From JAPPHA01 sp965221575 (lineage in GTDB: Bacteria > Pseudomonadota > Alphaproteobacteria > Rhodobacterales > Rhodobacteraceae): a stretch of 64,000 nucleotides of DNA. The stretch's first letter is position 1; each line of letters opens with the position of its first letter. A program made the translations under genes and the position numbers. This document shows, in pieces, positions 26,520 to 35,670 of this stretch. The notes beneath the pieces were generated by a model that saw nothing but the letters and a program-made list of their open reading frames with translations, searched no databases and had not been told where the DNA came from. Where the stretch lies: positions 124,001 to 188,000 of the forward strand of contig CBDCSM010000012.1 in the NCBI GenBank assembly GCA_965221575.1. Direction: 5' to 3'.

Positions 26520-28250
26520 ATGGATAAATGCCGGGAAACACGTGTTGCGGGAACTGATCGTCGCGGGTTGGCTTGGCCGCCTGCGCGGCCGTATTTTGAT
26601 ACCGGATCGCATTTCAGGCCGGTGACGACATCGTCTCCCCAAGCTCAAACCTGGTTCGATCGCGGCCTGACGTGGATATACGGATTCAATCACGAAGAAT
26701 CCGTGGTTTGTTTCCGGCGCGCCCTGGAACATGATCCGGATTTCGCGTTCGCCTGGTGGGGAGTCGCGCTGGCGAGCGGACCGTTTTACAACCTGACCTG
26801 GGATTTGTTCGGAACCGAGGAAGCCAGGGAAGCCACGCATACCTGCCACGAGGCGGCGAAAATGGCCCTTTCGCTCCGCGAGGCGGTTCCGCCGGACGAG
26901 CGATTGCTGATCGAGGCGATCGCCGTGCGGTTCCCCAAGGGACATCCGGTGCCGTTGCATGAATTCGAGCGGTGGGAGCGGGAGTACGCGGACGCCATGA
27001 GGCGGGTTTACCGGCAATTTCCGTCGGATCATGATGTCGCGGCACTGTTCGCGGAAGCGTTGATGTCGCTGACTCCATGGAAGTTATGGAATCTTGCGAC
27101 CGGAAAGCCCGCGGAAAACGCCGCCACGCAGGAAGCCCTCGATGTTATTGAAACGGCGCTTGGTGACCGAAAGGCGCGAGGCCTGCCGGATCACCCGGGC
27201 CTCCTGCACATGCACCTGCATCTTCTCGAGATGTCCCCCTGGCCGGAGAGAGCATTGTCCTCTGCCGACCGGCTTCCGGGAGTGGTCCCCGATTCCGGGC
27301 ACCTCGAGCACATGCCATGTCACATTCACGTTCTCTGCGGTCACTACCATCGCGCCGTCCAGTGCAGTGAAAAGTCGATCGCGGCGGATGGTCGTTTTCT
27401 CGATTACGCTGGGACCAACCAGTTCTACATGATCTCGATCTGCCATGACTTTCACATGATGATGTACGCCGCGATGATGTCCGGCAGGATGGATCCCGCC
27501 ATCCAGGCTGCCAACGGAATCCGGGATCTGCTTGCCCCCGAACTGTTGAACGAAAGGCGGCCGCACCTGGCCGCCATGCTCGAGGGATACCTGTCGACGC
27601 GGGAACATGTTCTCGTGCGATTTGGTCAGTGGGAAACACTGGCGGCCGAGGGGCCACCGGAGGCCCCCGAATTGCATTGCGTCACGAAGGCAATGCACCA
27701 CTACGCGAAGGGAGTCGCCCATGCGTCGCTCCGGCAGTTCGAACCGGCGAAACAAGAGCGCGCGGAGTTGGAAGAATCCGTAGAGAGGATTCCGTCGGAC
27801 CGCCTGATTTTCAACAACCAGGCGAGGGACATCCTTGAGATCGGCAAGGCTATGCTGGACGGTGAGTTGTCATACAGCCTGGGTAATTTCGACGAGGCGT
27901 TCGCCCATCTCCGCCGTGCCGCCGAACTGGACGATTCACTCGAGTACTCGGAGCCATGGGGGTGGATGCATCCGCCGCGCCATGCTCTCGGAGCGCTGCT
28001 GCTGGAGCAGGGACGCGTCGAGGAGGCGGCAGCCGTGTATCGCGCGGACCTCGGTTATGATGAGGCGCTCAACAGGAGCGGACAACACCTTGACAATGTC
28101 TGGTCTCTCGTCGGCTATTCCGAATGCCTCGAAAGGCAGGGAAGGCTGGAGGAACTGGCGATTGTCGACCAGGTCGCCAGGCGGGCGCTTGCCAGGGCCG
28201 ACCGTCCTGTCGCCAGTTCATGTTTCTGCCGCCGGTCACGGACGGTATGA
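26520..28250 (+). CDS. Tetratricopeptide-repeat protein of unknown function
   Basis: A 576-residue soluble protein with repeated helical pairs. Examples are FNHEESVVCFRRALEHDPDF (about 57-76), YSLGNFDEAFAHLRRAAELD (about 448-467) and LEQGRVEEAAAVYRADLGYD (about 494-513). The central part has unusual His/Met-rich runs (LLHMHLHLLEMS, LEHMPCHIHVLCGHYHRA, ICHDFHMMMYAAMMSG) that might bind metal or haem. No signal peptide. Related proteins are described only as TPR proteins; I do not recognise a function. The start ATG 26520 has a weak site. Its neighbours share no pathway. Confidence 0.75.
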   Translation: MDKCRETRVAGTDRRGLAWPPARPYFDTGSHFRPVTTSSPQAQTWFDRGLTWIYGFNHEESVVCFRRALEHDPDFAFAWWGVALASGPFYNLTWDLFGTEEAREATHTCHEAAKMALSLREAVPPDERLLIEAIAVRFPKGHPVPLHEFERWEREYADAMRRVYRQFPSDHDVAALFAEALMSLTPWKLWNLATGKPAENAATQEALDVIETALGDRKARGLPDHPGLLHMHLHLLEMSPWPERALSSADRLPGVVPDSGHLEHMPCHIHVLCGHYHRAVQCSEKSIAADGRFLDYAGTNQFYMISICHDFHMMMYAAMMSGRMDPAIQAANGIRDLLAPELLNERRPHLAAMLEGYLSTREHVLVRFGQWETLAAEGPPEAPELHCVTKAMHHYAKGVAHASLRQFEPAKQERAELEESVERIPSDRLIFNNQARDILEIGKAMLDGELSYSLGNFDEAFAHLRRAAELDDSLEYSEPWGWMHPPRHALGALLLEQGRVEEAAAVYRADLGYDEALNRSGQHLDNVWSLVGYSECLERQGRLEELAIVDQVARRALARADRPVASSCFCRRSRTV

Positions 28251-28375
28251 CCTTCCGTGCGGCCCACTTGAGCTAGGCGGGATGCCGCGGCGTTTCCTTC
28301 CGCACGACAGGTGGTCGAGCCATGGCGCCGGAAGTGACTGGATTTACAGGGCCGTAAAGTCGATGGAGTCGTGTC

Positions 28376-28864
28376 GTGAGTGAAGCTGTCTTTGCCACGG
28401 GACCGAAAGAGCTTCTCGATCCCGAAACGCGGCAGTCTCTGAGCGGCCTCGAGGTCATGCAGGGAATTCTCGAAGGCCGCTTTCCACACCCGCCCATATG
28501 CAAGGTGCTTGGGTTCCGGCTGAACGGCGTGGCATATGGCCGGGTGCGCTTCGAGGGTGTGCCCGGATTCGATGTCTGCAATCCGCAGGGAACCGTGCAT
28601 GGAGGCTGGTACGGGACGCTCCTTGACAGCGCGATGGCCTGCGCGTTCCTGACGACACTTCCTGAGCGTAGCGGTTACACGACGCTGGAATACAAGGTGA
28701 ACATCACGCGGGGGATCCCGCTCGATACGCCGGTGATCGCGGAAGGGGTGGTTCAACACGCTGGCCGGAGAACGGGTGTCGCCACGGGAACAATCGTCGG
28801 GAAGGATGACGGTCGACTTTATGCGACCGGGTCCACGACGTGCATCGTGCTTACCCAGGATTGA
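28376..28864 (+). CDS. PaaI/YdiI-type hotdog thioesterase
   Basis: 162-residue acyl-CoA thioesterase of the hotdog fold. The GTVHGGWYGTLLDSAMACA segment carries the HGG signature and catalytic helix, with TTLEYKVNITRGI as the next strand. GTG at 28376 is preceded by GGAG eight bases upstream. Substrate unknown. It is 125 bp after the TPR gene and ends head-to-head with efp. Confidence 0.85.
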   Translation: MSEAVFATGPKELLDPETRQSLSGLEVMQGILEGRFPHPPICKVLGFRLNGVAYGRVRFEGVPGFDVCNPQGTVHGGWYGTLLDSAMACAFLTTLPERSGYTTLEYKVNITRGIPLDTPVIAEGVVQHAGRRTGVATGTIVGKDDGRLYATGSTTCIVLTQD

Positions 28865-28870
28865 AGGTGA

Positions 28871-29434
28871 TCAGGCCCTGCCGGCGTATTCGAGCGTTTC
28901 GGTATTGACCACGACGTCTTCCTCCTGGTTGACGAACGGGGGAACCATGATCCTGATTCCGTTGTCGAGGAGTGCGGGCTTGTAACTGCTGGCCGCGGTC
29001 TGGCCCTTGACCGCCGGCTCGGCTTCGGCAATCCGGCAGGTTACCTTTTGGGGCAACTGGACGTTCAAGGCCTCGGCTTCGTGATACTCCACCTGTACGG
29101 TCATTCCCTCCTGAAGGAAGGCAAGGCGTTCCCCAAGCATGTCTGACGGAAGCTCGACCTGCTCAAAGGTCTCCATATCCATGAACACGAGCCGGTCGCC
29201 GGATTCGTACAGGAACTGTTGATCCTTTTGGTCGAGGCGAATCCGTTCGACCCGGTCCGCGCTGCGAAACCGTTCGTTGAGTTTCGATCCGTTGCGGAGA
29301 TTGCGTAACTCGACCTGGGCGAAAGCTCCGCCCTTGCCCGGTTTTACATGTTCGACCTTGACGGCAGCCCAGAGGCCGTCGTTGTGATCGATGACAAATC
29401 CTGGACGGATTTCGTTTCCGTTGATTCGAGGCAC
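28871..29434 (-). CDS. efp: Elongation factor P
   Basis: Rescues ribosomes stalled at polyproline. 187 residues with the three beta-barrel domains: KOW-like N-terminal domain ending KVEHVKPGKGGAFAQV, OB-fold middle (DRLVFMDMETFEQ) and C-terminal OB fold (PPFVNQEEDVVVNTETLEYAGR). Lys34 sits in the PGKGG loop, the usual site of modification; I see no EpmA/EpmB in the window. The GTG start at 29434 has a strong GGAGG site; the longer open frame upstream is unrelated sequence. Confidence 0.95.
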   Translation of the reverse strand: MPRINGNEIRPGFVIDHNDGLWAAVKVEHVKPGKGGAFAQVELRNLRNGSKLNERFRSADRVERIRLDQKDQQFLYESGDRLVFMDMETFEQVELPSDMLGERLAFLQEGMTVQVEYHEAEALNVQLPQKVTCRIAEAEPAVKGQTAASSYKPALLDNGIRIMVPPFVNQEEDVVVNTETLEYAGRA

Positions 29435-29694
29435 GCCAAACCTCCACGAATTCGCGTGACATTTGCGGGAGTTCTTATCCCGGGGCAGCGTTTCAGACAA
29501 GATTCTTCCGTTCATGCAAGGTCGGCAGAACCGGTACGACCCGTGAAGGTCATGATCGAGTTGGATCGATTCGCAGAAATGAATGGATATGCGTTCAGTG
29601 CATAGCTGCCATGCAAAAAACGCAATGCAAATTTTGTGTCATATCGGGCATAATGTCGGTGGACCAATATAGATGACAGGAAGACAAAGGTTCC

Positions 29695-30012
29695 ATGATG
29701 TTCGATTTCGTTGACGATGCGTCATTCAATAATGATCAGGGAAAAAGATCCCAGAAGCTATTTGCCGCAGTTGTTCTGGCCGCGCTCGATGATGCGATTG
29801 CGGACGACAAGAAATATGGCAATGGCGTGGAATCCATAGCCAGGTGGGCCAGGTCGAGGGATGGCCGGGAAGTTCTGACCTGTGCGGGTATTGATCCGAA
29901 TGAACGTTGCGTCAAGGGAATGATGAAATTCGTCGAGCGCGGTGTCAGGACGTCCGTCGCACTGAGCCGGGAGGAATCCGAACGCCAGTTACTGGCAAAA
30001 ACGCTTGGATGA
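29695..30012 (+). CDS. DUF6280-type small conserved protein
   Basis: 105 residues, function unknown. Sequence FVDDASFNNDQGKRSQKLFA, ALDDAIADDKKYGNGVESIA and RDGREVLTCAGIDPNER looks like the small protein family DUF6280 found across Rhodobacterales. The dominant impression is of a helical, soluble protein. The upstream 90 bp is AT-rich and likely carries its promoter. Confidence 0.7.
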   Translation: MMFDFVDDASFNNDQGKRSQKLFAAVVLAALDDAIADDKKYGNGVESIARWARSRDGREVLTCAGIDPNERCVKGMMKFVERGVRTSVALSREESERQLLAKTLG

Positions 30013-30056
30013 GAATCTCTTCGGGCAATTCGTTGCAGTTCGGTCGGCAACGCCGT

Positions 30057-30770
30057 TCAGTTCCGGAGCATGTTGATCGTACCGATCGTCGAGTCGGCGG
30101 TGATTTTCCATAATTCAAAACTGTCGTCGCCAGACCGCCTGTACACCAGCTTGGTCTCGAAACTGGACTTTTCGTCGAGTTCTTCCTGCGAATAGCCCGC
30201 GACCCGTTTGAAGGCTGCCTGGCACGTCGCTTCACCGTCGACGATTTCAGGCACCTCGAGAACCAGGTTCGTTCTGCGTCGGCCGTCGTAAATGTCGTAT
30301 GTCTGGTCGCACAGCGTTTGGTGTGTTGCGTCTCTCAACATGAAGTAAGCGGCAATCGTGGGATTCAGCGTGCCTTTCTGTTCCGATGGCACAAGGTCAT
30401 AGTCTCTTGGCTCGCGCTCGGGCCTGTAATACCTGACATCGGGGCGGTTGCCGATGTAGACGATGCCGGCTTCCGACTTTCGCTTCCTGGTTTTGGTCAT
30501 GGAAACGTAGGACTGCTGCCGGAATTCGTCTTTTCGAATTGTTCCCTGAACCCGGCTGGCGTGCCCGAATCCTGACAAGGCGGATGCCAGTCCCGAAGAC
30601 GTGATCGATCCCTCGATCACGAATTCAGTGTCGGATATCTCGGCCGACATGTGCACCGTCCCGATCCTGATGCCACCGAAATAGATCGTGAATTCAAGAT
30701 TGTCGGTCCTGGTTTCAGCCGCGGCCGGTTGAAATGCGTTCAAATGCGAAACGGTTACCAGTGCCAGCAC
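30057..30770 (-). CDS. DUF3108 exported protein
   Basis: A 237-residue secreted or periplasmic protein. The hydrophobic leader (LALVTVSHLNAFQPAAAET) looks like a signal peptide with a cut after AAA-E. The mature part, from TDNLEFTIYFGGIRIGTVHM onward, shows the DUF3108 pattern. The best start is uncertain: GTG 30770 truncates the signal's basic n-region, and an upstream CTG would give a better RRLVARAIAV leader before an in-frame TGA. Function unknown. Confidence 0.75.
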   Translation of the reverse strand: MLALVTVSHLNAFQPAAAETRTDNLEFTIYFGGIRIGTVHMSAEISDTEFVIEGSITSSGLASALSGFGHASRVQGTIRKDEFRQQSYVSMTKTRKRKSEAGIVYIGNRPDVRYYRPEREPRDYDLVPSEQKGTLNPTIAAYFMLRDATHQTLCDQTYDIYDGRRRTNLVLEVPEIVDGEATCQAAFKRVAGYSQEELDEKSSFETKLVYRRSGDDSFELWKITADSTIGTINMLRN

Positions 30771-30978
30771 GGCAATGGCACGAGCAACCAGACGTCGAGG
30801 ACCGGAAATCAGGATATCCTCGCTGTCGATTCCGCGAAGCGATCAGGTCGTTTCGGGTTCAAGGGATTCTGTGAATCGAATTTCGGAGGATTCGCCAAAA
30901 GCATGTGGGTCATGGTGGCATCTTCCTGCCTCAGAATATATCTCGGCGAAACGGCGGAACAGATAACGGAAGTAGAGC

Positions 30979-31965
30979 TTGAAAGCAACGGCGGAACGTA
31001 TTCTTGCCGGCGACCGGCGAAGTCTCGCGCGCGCGATTACTCTCGTGGAGAGTGAAAGGCCGGACCACAGGTCTCAATCGCTCGAACTGTTGTCCCTGTT
31101 GCGTCGCGCCGGGCGGCAGGCGCTTCGGGTGGGTCTTTCCGGCACCCCGGGCTCCGGCAAGTCGACATTGATCGAACAGCTCGGTCTGATGCTCGCGGAT
31201 GCTGAAAACCGCGTTGCCGTTCTCGCGGTCGATCCCTCGTCAGTCCAGTCCGGTGGCTCGATTCTCGGCGACAAGACCCGAATGGAAAGGTTGGCACGCC
31301 ATCACAACGCGTTCATACGACCGTCGCCCTCGCGCATGGCGCTAGGCGGCGTGTCGGCCCGGACACGGGAGGTCATCGCTCTTTGTGAAGCCGCCGGGTT
31401 CGACACGATCATCATCGAAACCATCGGTGTCGGGCAATCCGAGATACTCGTGTCCGAAATGTCGGACGTCTTTGTATTGATTCTCAGCCCGGCCGGCGGT
31501 GACGAACTGCAGGGCGTCAAGCGAGGAGTCATCGAGATTTCCGACTTCGTGCTTGTCAACAAGGCCGACGGCGACTTGGAGGCCGCGGCTAGGCAAACCT
31601 GCGCCGAGTATGCCGGTGCGCTGAGGCTGCTGAGTTCACGTCCGTGCGACCCCGACGGAGTCCCGATGGCCATGACCATTTCGGCAATTCTTGGAACTGG
31701 CCTCGCGACGGCCTGGAAAGAAATCACCGCTTTGGCCGAATGGCGAAAACGTTCCGGTTTCTGGGATTCAAACCGTACGCGCCAAGAGGTTCGCTGGTTC
31801 GAGGCTGAGGTTGACAGGTGTTTGCTGGATGAAATCCGGACCGTTGCCGGTCTGGCGGAAGTTCGGACAGAAGTCGCGCTTGGCGTCAGCAGAGGAGAAA
31901 TCGACCCGGGCGAAGGCGCCGTCCGGGTGATCGAATGGTTTCGCACCAGAAAATCCCCGAATTGA
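30979..31965 (+). CDS. meaB: Methylmalonyl-CoA mutase-associated GTPase MeaB
   Basis: G3E-family GTPase that guards the adenosylcobalamin cofactor of methylmalonyl-CoA mutase. Walker A is LSGTPGSGKSTLIE (about residue 53-66); VLAVDPSSVQSGGSILGDKT and IIIETIGVGQSE follow, and VLVNKADG is the NKxD base-recognition motif. The 328 residues fit. It begins at TTG 30979 with a GGAAG site eight bases upstream. No mutase subunit lies beside it in this window, though cobalamin-synthesis genes are present at 4.7-7.6 kb. Confidence 0.92.
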   Translation: MKATAERILAGDRRSLARAITLVESERPDHRSQSLELLSLLRRAGRQALRVGLSGTPGSGKSTLIEQLGLMLADAENRVAVLAVDPSSVQSGGSILGDKTRMERLARHHNAFIRPSPSRMALGGVSARTREVIALCEAAGFDTIIIETIGVGQSEILVSEMSDVFVLILSPAGGDELQGVKRGVIEISDFVLVNKADGDLEAAARQTCAEYAGALRLLSSRPCDPDGVPMAMTISAILGTGLATAWKEITALAEWRKRSGFWDSNRTRQEVRWFEAEVDRCLLDEIRTVAGLAEVRTEVALGVSRGEIDPGEGAVRVIEWFRTRKSPN

Positions 31966-32395
31966 CATCGGTAATTGCCTGGCTCGCCAGTAGTTCAACC
32001 ACGATAGATGAATTCCAAATGGTATCGAGCGCCGATGGCGAAAACGCGGCGCCAGGCCTGGGCAGGTGGGGGCGACGCGCAGCCAGTCTCCATGCCGGGT
32101 TCCGGCTGGCGTTTGGTCAACGCATATGTCCGAACCGAGGAGGAACATGCCGTACCCGGTGACATCATCCTGAGTTTTCGTTCGACCACAGATCCGCGGG
32201 GAACGGATCGCGGCCTCCGAAGCACCTCCGCTGCCGATCGGCAGTCCGCGAGGTGTCTGCGGTTATTTGCTTTGTTCGACGAAGTGCAAGTGGTCGGGAC
32301 CCGCCAGGCCAGCGACTTGCGTCGCGGTGTTCCTGAATTAACGTTCCGACGTCACACCATCCTCTGGTGGTCATCCTGCGTACTTCGATTGTGTC
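31966..32395. other. Intergenic stretch upstream of rpmB without recognisable gene
   Basis: About 430 bp between meaB and the putative rpmB promoter. A long plus-strand frame (32008-32502) has the composition of a chance ORF: unusual runs of Cys, Arg and Trp, no conserved motif, and it overlaps rpmB. I see no RNA gene. Confidence 0.35.
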
Positions 32396-32423
32396 TTGAC
32401 GGACGCTGCGTTACCGGGATAGG
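32396..32423 (+). promoter_or_regulatory. Putative promoter of rpmB
   Basis: TTGACG at 32396, the common alphaproteobacterial -35 form, followed after 16 bp by GATAGG, a weak -10. It lies about 60 bp upstream of the L28 start codon at 32481. The placement is plausible but unsupported by data. Confidence 0.35.
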
Positions 32424-32480
32424 TACCGCGCCGAATTGCTGCCCTGGCGCAGCCCAATCTCAGCAACGGATACCGAACCG

Positions 32481-32768
32481 ATGTCTCGTCGATGTGAACT
32501 GACTGGAAAAAAGCCTCAGAGCGGCAACAACGTGAGTCACGCACATAACAAGACCAGGCGCCGGTTCCTGCCTAACCTGAACCAAGTGACACTTGTCAGC
32601 GAAACGCTGGGCCGATCATACCGGCTTCGGATTTCGGCCGCGGCGCTCAGGTCGGTAGATCACTGCGGCGGCCTCGATGCCTTTCTGGCGAAGGCCAGGG
32701 ATGCCGAACTGTCGGACCGGACGCTCAAGATCAAGCGTGACATTCAAAGGGCGACCGCGAACTCCTGA
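32481..32768 (+). CDS. rpmB: Ribosomal protein bL28
   Basis: 95-residue large-subunit protein. It begins MSRRCELTGKKPQSGNNVSH and continues with HNKTRRRFLPNLNQVTL, the diagnostic L28 opening. The C-terminal extension (SAAALRSVDHCGGLDAFL) is the usual alphaproteobacterial form. ATG at 32481. Confidence 0.95.
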   Translation: MSRRCELTGKKPQSGNNVSHAHNKTRRRFLPNLNQVTLVSETLGRSYRLRISAAALRSVDHCGGLDAFLAKARDAELSDRTLKIKRDIQRATANS

Positions 32769-32952
32769 CTTTCCGCCGCGCCGGGCAATTCAAATAAGCG
32801 CTTCCTAATCGGCGCCTGTTGCCTTCAGGACAGCGATTTGTCCAGAATTTCAGGCGGTTCATGCTGCCGTTCCCGCATCGTGGCTGACGCGAGTAGGTCA
32901 AGTTACCTCTCTCGATTTTCTCGCGCGCGTATTCGGGAATCGGTTGCTGAAA

Positions 32953-33645
32953 TCAATTGATCAATGAATCGGCCCAGTTCGGGACAACTTCACTCGCGGG
33001 TCCAATCAGGACATCGTCGAAAGGGTGACCGACGTGCGGGTGCTGTATGTTCAGGTGCGCGGTCCTCGCCCCGTTCGCCTTGGCCATCGAAGCAAGGCTT
33101 GCCGCCGGTTCGACCTCGCCGGACGTTCCAATGGATGCGAACGTCTTGCAACGGCCCACCAAGTCCAGAATCTCATCCATGAGGTAGGGATACTCCCCGA
33201 AAAACACCACGTCCGGTCGTGTCTTCGGCGCTCCGCAACGAGGGCATTGGTCGTCCCTGTGCATTTTTTCCGGAGCAGGCCAGCGATGGCGGCATTCCGA
33301 GCAAAGCGCATTCATGAGTTCGCCGTGCATGTGGATCAGGTTGCGTGAACCGGCACGTTCGTGCAGGTCGTCGACATTCTGGGTCACGATGACGACTTCC
33401 CCCGGAAGTGCCGTCTCAAGGGCAGCCAATGCGAAATGGGCGGCGTTAGGCTCGGCCCGTCGACAGTTTCGGCGTCGCGCATTATAGAAATCGTGTGCGA
33501 GATCGGTGTTCCTGGCGAAGCCTTGAGGAGTGGCAACCATTTCCAAATCGTACTTCTGCCAGATTCCGTCCGCATCCCGGAACGTGCCGAGGCCGCTGGC
33601 AGCGGAGATCCCGGCACCTGTCAAAACAAAAATTGTCCCTTCCAT
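32953..33645 (-). CDS. cobB: NAD-dependent protein deacylase (sirtuin)
   Basis: Removes acyl groups from lysine, using NAD+. The 230 residues contain LTGAGISAASGLGTFRD, the catalytic His of LIHMHGEL (about 107), TQNVDDLH, a four-Cys zinc module (C115, C118, C134, C137) and Tyr54/Arg57 in DFYNARRR. The Tyr-x-x-Arg pair is the signature of class III sirtuins that remove succinyl and malonyl groups. Start ATG 33645 is chosen over GTG 33660 (MVPGLMEG), which has a better ribosome site; either is possible. Despite the name, it is unrelated to the cobS/cobT pathway. Confidence 0.93.
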   Translation of the reverse strand: MEGTIFVLTGAGISAASGLGTFRDADGIWQKYDLEMVATPQGFARNTDLAHDFYNARRRNCRRAEPNAAHFALAALETALPGEVVIVTQNVDDLHERAGSRNLIHMHGELMNALCSECRHRWPAPEKMHRDDQCPRCGAPKTRPDVVFFGEYPYLMDEILDLVGRCKTFASIGTSGEVEPAASLASMAKANGARTAHLNIQHPHVGHPFDDVLIGPASEVVPNWADSLIN

Positions 33646-33701
33646 TAACCCTGGTACCACTTGTCCCCGTCAATCGATCCGATGATCACAACCGTTCAGT
33701 C

Positions 33702-34190
33702 ATGACCGCAAGCGTTCTTTTCGTTTGCCTTGGCAATATCTGCCGGTCTCCCACGGCAGAAGCGGTTTGCCGGACGCTGGCCGCCAGGGAAGGTCAGGAC
33801 ATCCTGTTCGACAGTGCAGGAACCGGGGATTGGCATGTCGGCGACCCTCCCGATTATCGCGCGAGGAAAACGGCGGGCAGGCGGGGTTACGTGATGGCAG
33901 CCCTGCGCGCACGGACCGTGACGAGCGATGATTTCGACCGTTTCGATCTGATCCTCGCGATGGACTCGTCGAACCTGCGGTGGCTCGAAAGGCGGCGGCC
34001 TGCAGGAAGCCGAGCGGGGCTGGGTCTCTTTCTGGAGTTCGCGTTGGGTCCTTCGCACGGCGACGTGCCTGATCCTTATTATTCCGGACAATTCGACATG
34101 GTTCTTGAACTGATCGAACGCGCCGGGGCCGCAATTGTCGCGAATTTGCGGAAGCACGACGGGAGACGTGAGGACAAACCTGGCCCGTGA
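33702..34190 (+). CDS. Low-molecular-weight protein-tyrosine phosphatase
   Basis: 162-residue phosphatase. The P-loop CLGNICRSP (Cys9 to Arg15) is at the N terminus, SAGTGDWHVGDPPDYRA follows, and the acid Asp is in VPDPYYSG (about 128). Start ATG 33702. Divergent from cobB across 56 bp. It may dephosphorylate proteins or small molecules. Confidence 0.9.
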   Translation: MTASVLFVCLGNICRSPTAEAVCRTLAAREGQDILFDSAGTGDWHVGDPPDYRARKTAGRRGYVMAALRARTVTSDDFDRFDLILAMDSSNLRWLERRRPAGSRAGLGLFLEFALGPSHGDVPDPYYSGQFDMVLELIERAGAAIVANLRKHDGRREDKPGP

Positions 34191-34421
34191 TGGGTTCGGA
34201 TCGGTTCCCGTTCATGCGCGAAGGCCACTCACGTTCGAGAAACCTGCGGTCTCAATGTACCGGCCCAACTTTGTCGAATTCTCCGGCCTTCGACCTTGAC
34301 AGGCTTAGAAGTCCTTGACGACCATTCGCGTGCAAGGTGGTTTCATTCGATGCGTCACATGACCGAATCCGCCCAACGTAGAGGTTGACCCACTCATGCA
34401 AAGTGGCTAATTTTTTTCTGT
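34191..34421. other. Intergenic stretch between the phosphatase and the hairpin cluster
   Basis: About 230 bp, no recognisable gene. A minus-strand open frame (34252-34557) runs through the hairpins and overlaps the NYN gene; its sequence has no motif I know. Contains a T-run near 34411-34417 just before the hairpins. This is the left boundary of the accessory region. Confidence 0.35.
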
Positions 34422-34486
34422 CGGGAGGCAGATAGGCACATAGTAGTGCCTCCCGCCAACTATTTAGAGGCACCTTCGGGTGCCTC
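34422..34486. repeat. Nested inverted repeats upstream of the NYN gene
   Basis: Three related hairpins in 65 bp: CGGGAGGCA (34422-34430) with TGCCTCCCG (34447-34455); inside it GGCAC (34435-34439) with GTGCC (34446-34450), which compete; then a perfect 8-bp stem GAGGCACC-TTCG-GGTGCCTC (34467-34486) with a UUCG-type tetraloop. The repeated GAGGCA/TGCCTC sequence recurs in all. No T-run follows on either strand in the right place for a classical terminator. Could be an attenuator, an RNA end, or a recombination or insertion site of the accessory element. Confidence 0.6.
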
Positions 34487-34503
34487 ATTACGTTATTGGG
34501 AAC

Positions 34504-35407
34504 ATGTTGATGTTTCAGATCGCTGTCTTTGTGGATGCGGGTTATGTGTATTCTCAAGGGTCCGCCCTCCTCAAAGGAAAGAAACTGAGCCGAGATTCGA
34601 TTAGGCTCACCGAACGGAAAATACTCGAAAAATTGGCCGAATTCGCTGGCACGATCGCCCCGGACAGCCGCCTATTGCGCATTTATTGGTACGACGGACT
34701 TCCCAGGGGCAACAGCCCAAGTATGGAACAAGATTTGATCGGCCAGTCCCCAAATGCCAAACTGCGGCTCGGCTTGGTTAACACGAAGGGGCAGCAAAAG
34801 GGGGGTCGATTCACTGATCGTGACAGACCTAATTTAACTTGCCCGGAATCAGGCCATCACTGACGCGTTGATATTGTCTGGAGACGAGGACATCAAGATT
34901 GGTGTTCAGGTAGCGCAGACGTATGGGGTCCGGATTCATCTTCTCGGAATTAAGCCGGCAAAGGGCTCGCAGTCAGACGGCCTCATGATGGAAGCCGACA
35001 CATGCCACGAATGGAATGAATCCGTAGTGCGCGATTGGATGCACTTTGTTGACCTTGTGACGGACGCAACTCGCGTATCAGTTTCCGTTGCTGCTAGACA
35101 CGATGATTCCGGCACGCAATATTCACCTTCGCTCCGTCGAGAATCTGAGGTTCCGGATGATTTCGAGGCGATAATCGCTTCCGAATCAACAACTGTGATC
35201 AGTACTCTCGCCGCACCCGACCTCGCCCGGCATGTCGCGTTTCTCAAGGAAAATCCGGGGCGTATCCATCACGATCTCGATCGTAGATTCTTGGCAAGAG
35301 TGCGTAACAGACTTGGGCGTACCCTGACAGACCAGGAACGAAAGGAGTATCGCCGAGTTTTTGCAGAGGCGTTACGAACCGCTCATTCCAGCACAAGACT
35401 CCGCTGA
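34504..35407 (+). pseudogene. NYN-domain (PIN-like nuclease) gene broken by frameshift and stop codon
   Basis: Begins with ATG 34504 (IAVFVDAGYVYSQGSALLKG, the first acidic NYN motif) and reads IYWYDGLPRGN and LGLVNTKGQQKG, then hits a run of six G at 34800-34805. The frame with five G would give the expected KGVDSLIVTDLI, followed by LARNQAITDALIL and SGDEDIKIGVQVAQTYGVRI, but it also contains TAA at 34835-34837. So one base inserted plus one nonsense change separate two halves that together form a normal NYN nuclease (about 300 residues). Two lesions within 40 bp point to real decay, or to local sequencing error. Confidence 0.8.
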
Positions 35408-35670
35408 TAAACGACGCCGACTTACGCCCGGCTTCGGCAACCTCCGCACTTGTCGTCGGCACACCGATACGTGCGTCGTTTCGGGTTCGGCAACGATGTC
35501 CTTCGTAGCGGTGAGGCAGGTGTTTGCCGGTGACAGCGTCGATGATGGCGGATTTTGTTCCGCGAAACATGATCTCGCACGGTTCCCACTTCTTTTTCTG
35601 ACGGTGCAGACTCCATCTATTGAGGCTTTCGCTTCAGTTTGTGTGGTAGCCGGGGAGACAAAAGGAGTTA

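Noticed and set aside
32008..32502. 164-residue frame between meaB and rpmB.
   Set aside because: Cys/Arg/Trp-rich chance composition, overlaps rpmB and has no motif.
34780..34870. Programmed ribosomal frameshift at the A/G run in the NYN gene.
   Set aside because: The shifted frame meets a TAA 30 bases later, so a shift would not give a full protein; decay or sequencing error fits better.
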